A DNA stretch of 8,958 nucleotides, taken from NCBI GenBank assembly GCA_036377075.1, contig DASUZB010000077.1, positions 1 through 8,958 on the forward strand. The letters run 5' to 3'. The first letter of the stretch is position 1, and the number at the start of each line of letters is the position of its first letter. The DNA is from DASUZB01 sp036377075. GTDB lineage: Bacteria > Actinomycetota > CALGFH01. Below the pieces are notes generated by a model, which saw only the letters and a program-made list of their open reading frames with translations, searched no databases and was not told where the DNA came from. The translations under genes were made by a program, and so were the position numbers. Below, one piece after another: positions 1 through 6,149 of the stretch.

Positions 1-23
1 CCGCTGTCGGGACCCGACAGCGG
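1..23 (-). terminator. Hairpin terminator at the end of the sigma-factor operon
   Basis: Positions 1-11 (CCGCTGTCGGG) and 13-23 (CCCGACAGCGG) are perfect reverse complements around A12. This gives a very GC-rich hairpin, realistically 9-10 bp with a 3-5 nt loop. It lies 28 nt beyond the stop codon of the minus-strand beta-sandwich gene, where an intrinsic terminator is expected. The window ends at base 1, so a T-tract on the minus strand cannot be seen. Actinobacterial terminators often lack one. It could also serve a convergent gene to the left. Confidence 0.6.
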
Positions 24-51
24 CCGGCGCCGACCCGCGTAGGTCACAGTC

Positions 52-495
52 TCATGCGTCCTGCTTGTCGTAGAACTGCAGGATGCCGGACTCGACGAAG
101 GCAGCCATGGACAGCTTGGCGCCGTTGTCGTAGTTGAGCGCCACGACGAGCTGGTAGATGCCAGCCCCAACCCGGTGGGCGGGGATGTTCAGGGTGGTGG
201 AGTACTTGCGGGGAAGGGGCGGGGAGAACGGCCCCACCGGCTTGTTCGCCGAGGCGAGCAGGCCGGAGGAGGGGGCCACCCCGTCGGCGTCGTCGAGGTA
301 CGCGTGCACGTGCCAGGTGCCGCCCACGTAGGGGGCGCCGAGGCCGTTGAGCTCCCAGTCGACCTTGATCTTCCACGCGTCGTCGGTCTCGATGATGTTG
401 GTCGGCGTGCCCGGATCGCTCGGGTCCAGGACCTCCACCGACATCTTGCCGTTGAGGTGCGCCGGGTCCGGCGTCTCGAAAGCGGTCTCCTTCAC
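52..495 (-). CDS. Hypothetical beta-sandwich (Ig-like) protein, third gene of the sigma operon
   Basis: This encodes 147 residues if started at the GTG at 495, which is preceded by a perfect AGGAGG five bases upstream. The in-frame ATG at 525 has no ribosome-binding site, so I prefer the GTG. I do not recognise a named family. The sequence alternates short hydrophobic strands with Gly/Pro/Asp turns (for example W41-KIKVDW, G59-TWHVHAYLDD, then two C-terminal strands ending ILQFY). That pattern suggests a single compact seven- or eight-strand beta-sandwich. There are no cysteines, no membrane helix and no signal peptide, so it is probably cytosolic. It follows the zinc-ribbon and sigma genes in the same direction and is probably co-transcribed, although a 149-bp gap with a hairpin separates it from the gene before. 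Function is unknown. A ligand-binding or protein-docking module is a guess. Confidence 0.75.
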   Translation of the reverse strand: MKETAFETPDPAHLNGKMSVEVLDPSDPGTPTNIIETDDAWKIKVDWELNGLGAPYVGGTWHVHAYLDDADGVAPSSGLLASANKPVGPFSPPLPRKYSTTLNIPAHRVGAGIYQLVVALNYDNGAKLSMAAFVESGILQFYDKQDA

Positions 496-621
496 AGCAG
501 CCTCCTGCCCTTGCTCTGCCGCCATTGGGACCGCGCTGCGATCGATGGGCCCGCTCGTCGTCGCGCGGTGCGGCATGGGACAGAGGCACGATGGCCGACC
601 ATTGATACAGCGAAGATCGTG

Positions 622-644
622 GTCCCTGCCCAGTAGGGCGGGAC
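622..644 (-). terminator. Intercistronic hairpin directly after the zinc-ribbon gene
   Basis: Read on the minus strand, the bases immediately after the TGA stop form GTCCCGCCC-TACT-GGGCAGGGAC, a nine-pair stem with one bulged A and a four-base loop. No T-run follows, so it may be a partial terminator, an attenuator or an mRNA-stabilising element that sets relative expression of the sigma/zinc-ribbon genes and the downstream beta-sandwich gene. The 149-bp gap between the two genes shows no other clear signal. A promoter for the last gene within the gap cannot be excluded. Confidence 0.4.
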
Positions 645-860
645 TCAGGCTCCCGGCGCCACGGCGAGCGGGCCGAGGCGGACCTGCCCGGTCCCGCCGG
701 TGTGCTCGGCGCGCTCGTCGCCACGGGCCAGGACCACCTTGGCGTAGGCGGGGGGCCAGCGCAGCACCAGGCGGCGGCCGCAGTCCGGGCACCACCACTC
801 CTCCGCGCCCGACGCCTGGCGGTCCTGCAGGAGCATCTCGTGCCGTGCGGGCAGGGCCAT
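645..860 (-). CDS. Small CxxC (half zinc-ribbon) protein, second gene of the sigma operon
   Basis: This encodes 71 residues. The ATG at 860 follows an AAGGAAG ribosome-binding sequence at normal spacing. The core is EEWWCPDCGRRL, with C24 and C27 in a CxxC-G knuckle like those of zinc ribbons, followed by a WPP motif and a Gly-rich stretch with H53. There is no second CxxC, so a full four-Cys zinc site would need H53 and another ligand, or a dimer. It lies 94 bp downstream of the sigma factor and points the same way, so co-transcription is likely. Size and position would fit a sigma-factor accessory or regulatory protein, but it lacks the helical anti-sigma fold (no recognisable HxxxCxxC ZAS motif). 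The role is therefore inferred from context only. Confidence 0.7.
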   Translation of the reverse strand: MALPARHEMLLQDRQASGAEEWWCPDCGRRLVLRWPPAYAKVVLARGDERAEHTGGTGQVRLGPLAVAPGA

Positions 861-954
861 CTTCGACTTCCTTTCACGCACCGGCGGCTCGGCGCACAGA
901 CCGTAGCGCACCGCAGGCTCCGAGGCGAGTGTGCGCACCGGGCTCTGGGAAGCC

Positions 955-1593
955 TCAGAGGAGGGCGCGGAGCCTGCGGTCGCGGCGCAGGCAGTCAAGG
1001 CAGCGGGCGCGCGTCGGGCCGACGCTGCCCACGGGCATCCCGAGCGCGGCAGACACCTCCGCGTAGCTGGGCTCCGGGTCAGTGAACAGCAGGCGGAGCA
1101 GGCGGCGGCAGCGCGGCGAGACGGACTCCAGGGCGTGCCGGAGCGCCACGTCCCGCTCGAGGCCGAGGAGCGCGTCCTCGGGGCTGGCGGCGGACTCGCC
1201 CTGTTGCAGTTCGGCCCCGTCGCCGACGGGGACGTCCCGCCGGCCCGCGCCGATGACCCGCAGGCACTCACGCCGGGCGGTGGTGGCCAGCCAGGCCCCC
1301 AGCCGCTCGGGCTCGCGCACGGCGTTGACGTGCTGCAGCAGCCGCAGCCAGGTCACCTGGCTGACGTCGGCGGCCTTGGCGGCGTCCAGCCGGTGCGCCC
1401 GCGCGACCGCCCAGATCAGGCCGGCGTAGCGCTCGACGACCTCCTCCCATGCCCCCGCATCCTTCGCCCGCAGCCTGGCCAGCAGGTCGGCACCGCCCGC
1501 CGCGACTGGCGGGTCGGCCGGCGCGGCGGCCGCGCGGCGGGAGCGGCCCTCGGGGCAGGCGGCGTGCGGCCCGGGGGCGCTTCGATGGGACAT
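955..1593 (-). CDS. RNA polymerase sigma-70 family factor, ECF-like (group 4)
   Basis: This encodes 212 residues from the ATG at 1593, which is preceded by GAGGT at good spacing. The upstream GTG that would add 20 residues lacks such support. After a 35-residue Ala/Pro-rich N-terminus comes sigma region 2 (about 37-113). It carries AWEEVVERYAGLIWAVAR and a DVSQVTWLRLLQHV segment typical of the core-binding and -10-recognition helices, and ends LGAWLATTARREC. A short acidic linker (about 120-147) leads to region 4 (about 148-203). That region contains the helix-turn-helix SYAEVSAALGMPVGSVGPTRARCL, which contacts the -35 element. There is no C-terminal extension and no adjacent classical anti-sigma gene. 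The small CxxC protein downstream is the only nearby candidate partner. It is divergent from the large regulator, suggesting shared control. Its target promoters are not evident. Confidence 0.92.
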   Translation of the reverse strand: MSHRSAPGPHAACPEGRSRRAAAAPADPPVAAGGADLLARLRAKDAGAWEEVVERYAGLIWAVARAHRLDAAKAADVSQVTWLRLLQHVNAVREPERLGAWLATTARRECLRVIGAGRRDVPVGDGAELQQGESAASPEDALLGLERDVALRHALESVSPRCRRLLRLLFTDPEPSYAEVSAALGMPVGSVGPTRARCLDCLRRDRRLRALL

Positions 1594-1749
1594 CCTGACC
1601 TCGTTCCTGTCGGCAACCTCGAGGCCAGCGTGGCGGCGCCACCCTACAGCCACCTTTCCGGCCGCTTACCGCGGCCGCGCAAATAGGTTCGGATTTCTTG
1701 GAAGTCCTGCTAGCGTGATTCCTGACGGTCCTGTTGGGGGGACGGCACA
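1594..1749. promoter_or_regulatory. Divergent control region between the sigma operon and the SARP-type regulator
   Basis: This 156-bp gap must hold the starts of both transcripts. It contains an inverted repeat GTGGCG-G-CGCCAC at 1630-1642 and another, CGGCCGC-TTACC-GCGGCCG, at 1659-1677. TCCTG occurs on the plus strand at 1605, 1705, 1720 and 1729 within the gap, and once more at 1593, overlapping the sigma start. A possible minus-strand -10 is TAGGGT (complement of 1641-1646), but no convincing -35 accompanies it. SARP proteins bind short direct repeats near promoters, so the TCCTG words are candidate sites. Their spacing (12, 15 and 9 bp) is not the classic 11 or 22 bp. Confidence 0.5.
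1688..1716 (+). promoter_or_regulatory. Candidate promoter for the SARP-type regulator
   Basis: An extended -10, TGC-TAGCGT (1708-1716), fits the TGnTAnnnT pattern. The sequence 17 bp upstream, TTCGGA (1688-1693), is a weak -35. The stretch around 1681-1700 is unusually AT-rich for this window. A start near 1723 would leave a leader of about 26 nt carrying the GGGGGGA ribosome-binding sequence at 1736-1742, before the TTG start codon at 1750. This is a pattern match only. Confidence 0.35.
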
Positions 1750-4700
1750 TTGGACTTTCGCATCCTCGGACCGCTCGAAGTCCTGGCCGACGACGGGCCC
1801 GTCGCGCTCGGCGGGACCAGGCAGCGCGCGCTGCTCGCCATCCTGCTGCTGCACGCGGGCACGGCGGTGTCGGCCGACCGGCTGGTCGAGGACCTGTGGG
1901 GTGGGACGCCACCGGGCACCCCGTCGCGGGCTCTGTGGGTGCACGTCGCGCGCCTCCGCAGGACCCTAGAGGCCGGCCGGGGCAAGGGGAGCGGCCGTGC
2001 CCTGCTGCTGACCAGGACGCCTGGTTACCTGCTCCAGGTCGGGCCTGGCGAGTTGGACATCGACCGCTTCGAGCGGCTGGCGGCGCTGGGCCGCGAACGC
2101 CTCGCCGCCGGTGCGGCCGGGCAGGCTGCGGGGTTGCTCCGCGAGGCGCTCGCGCTGTGGCGGGGGCAGGCGCTGGCGGACCTGGCCACCGAGCCGTTCG
2201 CGCGGGGGCACGTCGCCCGGCTCGAGGAGCGCCGGCTGTCGGTCCTGGAGGACCGGATCGACGCGGAGTTGGCCCTCGGTCGCCACGGCGCCCTAGTCGG
2301 CGAGCTGGATGAGCTGGTCGCCGCCCATCCGCTCCGGGAGGGCCTCCGAGCTCGCCTCATGCTCGCCCTCTACCGGGCGGGGCGCCAGGCCGACGCGCTC
2401 GAGGTCTACCAGCAGGCCCGCAAGACCCTCGCGGAGGAGCTCGGCATCGACCCCGGGCCGGCGTTGCAGCGGCTGCAGCAGGCCATCCTGACCCAAGACC
2501 CCTCCATGGAGTGGATCGAGCCCCAGGACCGCGTGGCGGCGCTGCCACGGGAGACGGGCCCGGCGCAGCCCGTCGAGCCGGCGGGCGCGGCCGCGGCGCC
2601 GACCGACACCCGCAAGACGGTGACCGTCGTCCAGGTCGGGATCGCCGCCTCGGCTGAGGGCGACGAGCTGGACCCGGAGTCGTTCAGCCACCTGGAGGAC
2701 CGCTACCACGACGCGATCCGCGCGTCGGTCACCCGCCACGGCGGCGTGGTACGCCAGCTCACCACCGAGACCGCGGTGGCCGTCTTCGGCGTGCCTACCT
2801 CCTACGAGAACGACGCCCTGCGGGCGGTGCGCGCGGCCGTGGACGTCCGCTCCGTCCTGCAGCGGGTCGACCAGGACCTGCGGCGCGAGCGCGGCGTTCG
2901 GCTGGCGTTCTCGGTCGGCGTCGAGACCGGCGAGGTGATGGTGCGCACCGTGGCGAGCGGGTCCGCAGCGCTCGTCGGCACCGTGCTGGGGCTCGCCCAG
3001 CGCCTGGAGCAGGTGGGCGCCGCAGGGGAGCTGCTGCTGGGACCCAGCACCTATGGCCTGGTGCGCGACGCCGTGGTGGTGGAGGAAGGGCCGGTCCTCG
3101 GGCGGGGCGGCAGGGGAAGGCCCTACCGCGGCTGGCGGCTCGCCCGGGTACGCCCCAGTACGCCCGGCCACCGCCGCCGCCTGGACGCGCCCATAGTTGG
3201 GCGGTCCACCGAGCAGTCGTTGCTCGCGCAGCTGTTCGAGCGCACCGTCTCCGACCGAGCCGGCCACCTGGCCACCGTGCTGGGCCCCGCCGGGATCGGC
3301 AAGTCGCGGCTGGCGCACGAGCTGCTCGCTCACGTCGGCGAGCGCGCGGCCGTGCTTCGCGGCCGCTGCCTGGACTACGGCGAGGGCATCACCTACTGGC
3401 CGGTCGCCGAGGTGGTGCGCCAGGCGCTCGGCGCCGACGAGGCGTCGCCACCCGACGAGCTGCGCGCCGGTGTCGCCGCGCTGTTGGCCGGCGACTCTAA
3501 CGCCGAGGTCGTCGCCAGGCAGGTCACTGGACTGCTTGGGCTGAGCGACACGCCGCCCGCCGCCGAGCTGCCCTGGGCGGTGCGCCGGCTGCTCGAGGCA
3601 CTGGCCAGACGGCGGCCCCTGATCGCGGTGCTCGACGACCTGCACTGGGCCGAGCCGGCCCTGCTTGACCTGGTCGAGCACCTAGCCGACTACGTCCGCG
3701 ACGTCCCCTTCCTGCTGGTCTGCATCGCCCGGCCCGAGCTGTACGACGTCCGGCCGGGCTGGGGTGGCGGCAAGCGGAACGCCACCTCGATCCTGCTCGA
3801 GCCGCTGAGCGGCCAGGAATGTGCCCAGCTCGTCGACAACCTGCTCGGCGGTACCCTGCCCGAGCCGGTGCGGGCATGGCTCTCGGCCGCCGCGGACGGC
3901 AACCCGCTCTTCGCCGAGGAGCTCGTCGCCGTGCTGATCGAGGACGGCGTGCTGGTGCCGGCCGGCGCCTCCTGGGTGGCGACCGCCGACCTCGCCGCCC
4001 TCCCGGTACCGCCGACGATCTCGGCCCTGCTCGCCGCCAGGCTGGACCGGCTCGGGGCGGAGGAGCGGGCGGTCATCGAGCGGGCCAGCGTCGTGGGCAA
4101 ACAGTTCAGCAGGGCGGCCGTGGTCGCGCTGACGCCCGAGCCGGCCCGGGCGTCGGTCGATGCCCACCTGCTGGCGCTGGCGCGCAAGGAGCTGGTCCAC
4201 CCGGACCTCTCGCCGCACGCCGCCGAGGATGCGTTCCGCTTCCGCCACCTGCTGATCCGGGACGCCGCCTACGGCAGCCTCCCCAAGCGGCAGCGCGCCA
4301 CGCTGCACGAGGCCTTCGCGGACTGGCTCGCGGCGGCGACGGGTGGCCGTCAGGGCGACGGCGAGGAGGTCGTCGCTTACCACCTCGAGCAGGCCTGCCG
4401 CTACCGTGAGGAACTCGGCCTGGTCGACCCGGCCCTAGTTCGCCGGACCGCCGACCAGCTGGCGCTCGTGGGACGGCGCGCTGGCGACCGCTGGGACTAC
4501 CGCGCGGCGGCCAGCCTCCTGGCCCATGCGCGCGCCCTCCTGCCACCATCGGATCGGACTAGCCTCGACCTGCTGCCGACGCTGGTCGCGATCCTCGGCT
4601 ACCAAGGGGACCATCACCAGGCCCGCGAGCTGGCCAGCGAGGGGATCAGGCTCGCCCGCGCGTCCGGAGAGCGGCGCCTGGAGGCGCGCCTGCTCGTCGA

Positions 4701-5688
4701 GCAGCAGCTAATGATCTGGACCGACGAGGAGGCCTGGACCGCGCAGCGGACGCGGGAGGAGCTCGCCCGGGCCATCCCCATGTTCGAGCAGGCGGGCGAT
4801 GCCGGGGGGCTGGCGGCGGCGTGGCTGTTGACCGCCAAGCGGGAGATGATCGTGCTGCGCTACGCGGCGGTGGAGGACCCGCTCCGGCGCGCGGTGCGCC
4901 ACGCGCGTGCGGCGAACGACGGGGACCGCGCCAGCCAGGCCCTCTACCAGTTTGGGCTGGCGTACGTCTACGGCCCGACGATGGTCCCTGAGGCGATCCG
5001 CCGTTGCCTGGAGCTGGGCCAGGGGGCCGGCGACAACCGCAGCATGCAGGCCATCGTCCGCGACTGGGTCGCCTCGCTCGAGGCCATGCGGGGCGACTTC
5101 GCCCGGGCGGAAGCCCTGCTCGGCGAGGTGGCGGCGACCCTGGAGGACCTAGGTTCCACGCTGGGCTGGGTGCCGTGGACCACGCACCGCGAGATCGTGG
5201 CGCTGGTCGCGAGCCTCTGCGGCGACCACGCGCGGGCTGAGGAGTCGTACCGGGTGAGCCTCGGGGCACTCGAGGAGGCGGGCGCCAGCGGGGTCGCCTC
5301 CAGCGAGGTGGCCTCCCTGGCCGACGTCGTCTTCGAGCAGGGACGAGCCGACGAGGCCGAGGAGCTCACCAGGATGAGCGAGCAGCTCGCCACCAGGAGG
5401 GACGACCTGCTCTCGCAACTGTTGTGGCGCAGCGTCCGCGCCAAGGTGGTCGCTTGCCTCGGCCGCATCGACGAGGCGCTGCGGCTCAGCCGGGAGGCGG
5501 TCGAGCTGGCGGCCCGGACGGACGCCCTGAACGACCGCGGAGACGCCTGGATGAACCGGGGCACGGTCCTGCGGATGGCCGGCGACGGCGACGCCGCCCG
5601 GGCCGCCGTGCGGCGCGCGCTGAGCGACTACGCCTCCAAGGGCAACCTGGTCGGCGCTGGCCGCGCCCGCTACCTGCTGGACGGCTGA
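1750..5688 (+). CDS. AfsR/SARP-type regulator: winged helix - BTAD - degenerate cyclase domain - STAND ATPase - TPR
   Basis: This encodes 1312 residues from a TTG preceded by GGGGGGA. The opening MDFRILGPLEV is the usual SARP N-terminus. Residues 1-97 are an OmpR-type winged helix, and about 98-251 form the BTAD helical domain, ending LGIDPGPALQRLQ. Residues about 290-467 match class III nucleotidyl cyclases (LDPE, HGG, AVFGVP, and RLEQ followed by GE). The first metal Asp is replaced by Gly297 and the GD pair by T339-E340, so it is probably inactive and regulatory. The ATPase domain starts near P481-IVGR. It has Walker A GPAGIGKS (512-519) and Walker B LIAVLDDLHWAE (624-635), followed by a winged-helix-like region and an FRHLLIRDAAYGSLPK motif. 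From about 895 to the end it is helical and TPR-like. The family binds DNA direct repeats and activates transcription, with nucleotide turnover acting as a switch. Divergent placement suggests control of both flanking transcripts. Confidence 0.93.
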   Translation: MDFRILGPLEVLADDGPVALGGTRQRALLAILLLHAGTAVSADRLVEDLWGGTPPGTPSRALWVHVARLRRTLEAGRGKGSGRALLLTRTPGYLLQVGPGELDIDRFERLAALGRERLAAGAAGQAAGLLREALALWRGQALADLATEPFARGHVARLEERRLSVLEDRIDAELALGRHGALVGELDELVAAHPLREGLRARLMLALYRAGRQADALEVYQQARKTLAEELGIDPGPALQRLQQAILTQDPSMEWIEPQDRVAALPRETGPAQPVEPAGAAAAPTDTRKTVTVVQVGIAASAEGDELDPESFSHLEDRYHDAIRASVTRHGGVVRQLTTETAVAVFGVPTSYENDALRAVRAAVDVRSVLQRVDQDLRRERGVRLAFSVGVETGEVMVRTVASGSAALVGTVLGLAQRLEQVGAAGELLLGPSTYGLVRDAVVVEEGPVLGRGGRGRPYRGWRLARVRPSTPGHRRRLDAPIVGRSTEQSLLAQLFERTVSDRAGHLATVLGPAGIGKSRLAHELLAHVGERAAVLRGRCLDYGEGITYWPVAEVVRQALGADEASPPDELRAGVAALLAGDSNAEVVARQVTGLLGLSDTPPAAELPWAVRRLLEALARRRPLIAVLDDLHWAEPALLDLVEHLADYVRDVPFLLVCIARPELYDVRPGWGGGKRNATSILLEPLSGQECAQLVDNLLGGTLPEPVRAWLSAAADGNPLFAEELVAVLIEDGVLVPAGASWVATADLAALPVPPTISALLAARLDRLGAEERAVIERASVVGKQFSRAAVVALTPEPARASVDAHLLALARKELVHPDLSPHAAEDAFRFRHLLIRDAAYGSLPKRQRATLHEAFADWLAAATGGRQGDGEEVVAYHLEQACRYREELGLVDPALVRRTADQLALVGRRAGDRWDYRAAASLLAHARALLPPSDRTSLDLLPTLVAILGYQGDHHQARELASEGIRLARASGERRLEARLLVEQQLMIWTDEEAWTAQRTREELARAIPMFEQAGDAGGLAAAWLLTAKREMIVLRYAAVEDPLRRAVRHARAANDGDRASQALYQFGLAYVYGPTMVPEAIRRCLELGQGAGDNRSMQAIVRDWVASLEAMRGDFARAEALLGEVAATLEDLGSTLGWVPWTTHREIVALVASLCGDHARAEESYRVSLGALEEAGASGVASSEVASLADVVFEQGRADEAEELTRMSEQLATRRDDLLSQLLWRSVRAKVVACLGRIDEALRLSREAVELAARTDALNDRGDAWMNRGTVLRMAGDGDAARAAVRRALSDYASKGNLVGAGRARYLLDG

Positions 5689-5695
5689 CCGGCGG

Positions 5696-5794
5696 GTGTT
5701 GACGCAAGCCGCGGAAGCGGCGACGATCGGAATGAACGTCCTGTGCCTCGTGAACCGGACCATTTGGTCCGAGCTGACCGGTTGGTGGCGTTGA
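5696..5794 (+). CDS. Doubtful Trp-rich short ORF ahead of the YcaO unit
   Basis: An open frame of 32 codons runs from GTG 5696 to TGA 5792-5794. An internal ATG at 5732 would give a 20-residue peptide, MNVLCLVNRTIWSELTGWWR, with three Trp codons (two adjacent near the stop), one Cys, two Thr and one Ser. No good ribosome-binding site precedes either start. If transcription began at the candidate promoter at 5699-5727, the ATG would lie almost at the 5' end, as in leaderless mRNAs. The third-position GC is about 80 percent, which does not distinguish coding from non-coding sequence here. It could be chance, a leader peptide, or a short precursor for the YcaO enzyme. Confidence 0.15.
   Translation: MLTQAAEAATIGMNVLCLVNRTIWSELTGWWR
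5699..5727 (+). promoter_or_regulatory. Candidate promoter for the 87-residue protein / YcaO transcript
   Basis: TTGACG (5699-5704) closely matches a housekeeping -35. Exactly 17 bp later comes GACGAT (5722-5727), a modest -10 matching at A2 and the final AT. The spacer contains a small perfect hairpin, GCCGC-GGAA-GCGGC (5708-5721). It begins 20 bp after the stop of the preceding regulator and could alternatively be part of a weak terminator. Predicted transcription would start near 5732-5735, leaving the nested inverted repeats at 5753-5783 in the leader. Confidence 0.35.
5753..5783. promoter_or_regulatory. Nested inverted repeats, possible operator or leader hairpin
   Basis: CGGACCA (5756-5762) and TGGTCCG (5765-5771) are perfect reverse complements separated by TT. 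An outer pair, AACCGG (5753-5758) and CCGGTT (5778-5783), partly encloses them. The compact near-palindrome resembles operators of dimeric repressors such as TetR-family proteins. In RNA it would fold into a seven-pair stem. It lies 27 bp before the start of the 87-residue gene. Confidence 0.4.
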
Positions 5795-5809
5795 GCGCGG
5801 GAGGTGGAG

Positions 5810-6073
5810 ATGCCGGACGGCGATGAGTTCAATGAGCTGAGGGCACGGATCGTGGAACTGACGGCCGAGGTACGCCGGCTTGAGGCGATCACGGCGCACC
5901 AGGGCGACCACGGGCTCGGCTTCTCCGAGGAGCAGTACGACATGTACACCGCCGTAAGGAACTGGCTCGCGGGGCAGGGAATCAGCACCGAACAGTTCCG
6001 CGCCTTCCTCAACGTGCTCAACCTGATAACGCACGACGAGGGAGGCCTGATCCGCTACGTCAGGCCCTGCTGA
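5810..6073 (+). CDS. Hypothetical 87-residue coiled-coil protein upstream of YcaO
   Basis: The ATG at 5810 follows GGGAGGT (5799-5805) at ideal spacing. The in-frame GTG at 5804 sits inside that ribosome-binding site, so I reject it. Residues 7-28 show heptad-like spacing (NELRARIVELTAEVRRLEAI), predicting an N-terminal coiled coil. A flexible HQGDHGLG hinge follows, then a second helical region (about 38-74) with aromatic residues (FSEEQYDMYTAVRNWL, FRAFLNVLNLI). It ends IRYVRPC, and the final Cys is the only cysteine. I do not recognise the family. It lies 76 bp upstream of the YcaO gene on the same strand, so it may be a substrate, scaffold or peptide-recognition partner of that enzyme. 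It lacks the Cys/Ser/Thr-rich core of ordinary azole-peptide precursors. The function is unproven. Confidence 0.8.
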   Translation: MPDGDEFNELRARIVELTAEVRRLEAITAHQGDHGLGFSEEQYDMYTAVRNWLAGQGISTEQFRAFLNVLNLITHDEGGLIRYVRPC

Positions 6074-6149
6074 GCGAGCACCCCCCGCGCCGCTTACGGA
6101 GCTGGCGGGCGCGACCGGAGCGGGCGGCGACCTCCTCGCCGCTGCCGGC

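Noticed and set aside
496..798. Longer N-terminus for the beta-sandwich protein, starting as far up as 798
   Set aside because: The extension overlaps the zinc-ribbon gene and the hairpin after it, and it is Arg/Pro-rich. The GTG at 495 has an ideal AGGAGG.
2611..3150. Active adenylate/guanylate cyclase
   Set aside because: The metal-binding Asp positions read Gly and Glu and the usual Asn contact is gone, so catalytic function is not supported.
2293..3681. Long open frame of 462 codons on the minus strand inside the SARP regulator
   Set aside because: It is antisense to a gene with clear domains throughout. Its translation is Arg/Gly/Gln-rich low-complexity sequence with no recognisable motif, as expected from codon-position GC bias.
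5810..6073. 87-residue protein as an ordinary azole-peptide precursor
   Set aside because: It lacks a Cys/Ser/Thr-rich core and a typical leader cleavage site. Only one Cys is present, so it is listed as hypothetical and its link to YcaO is left as a question.
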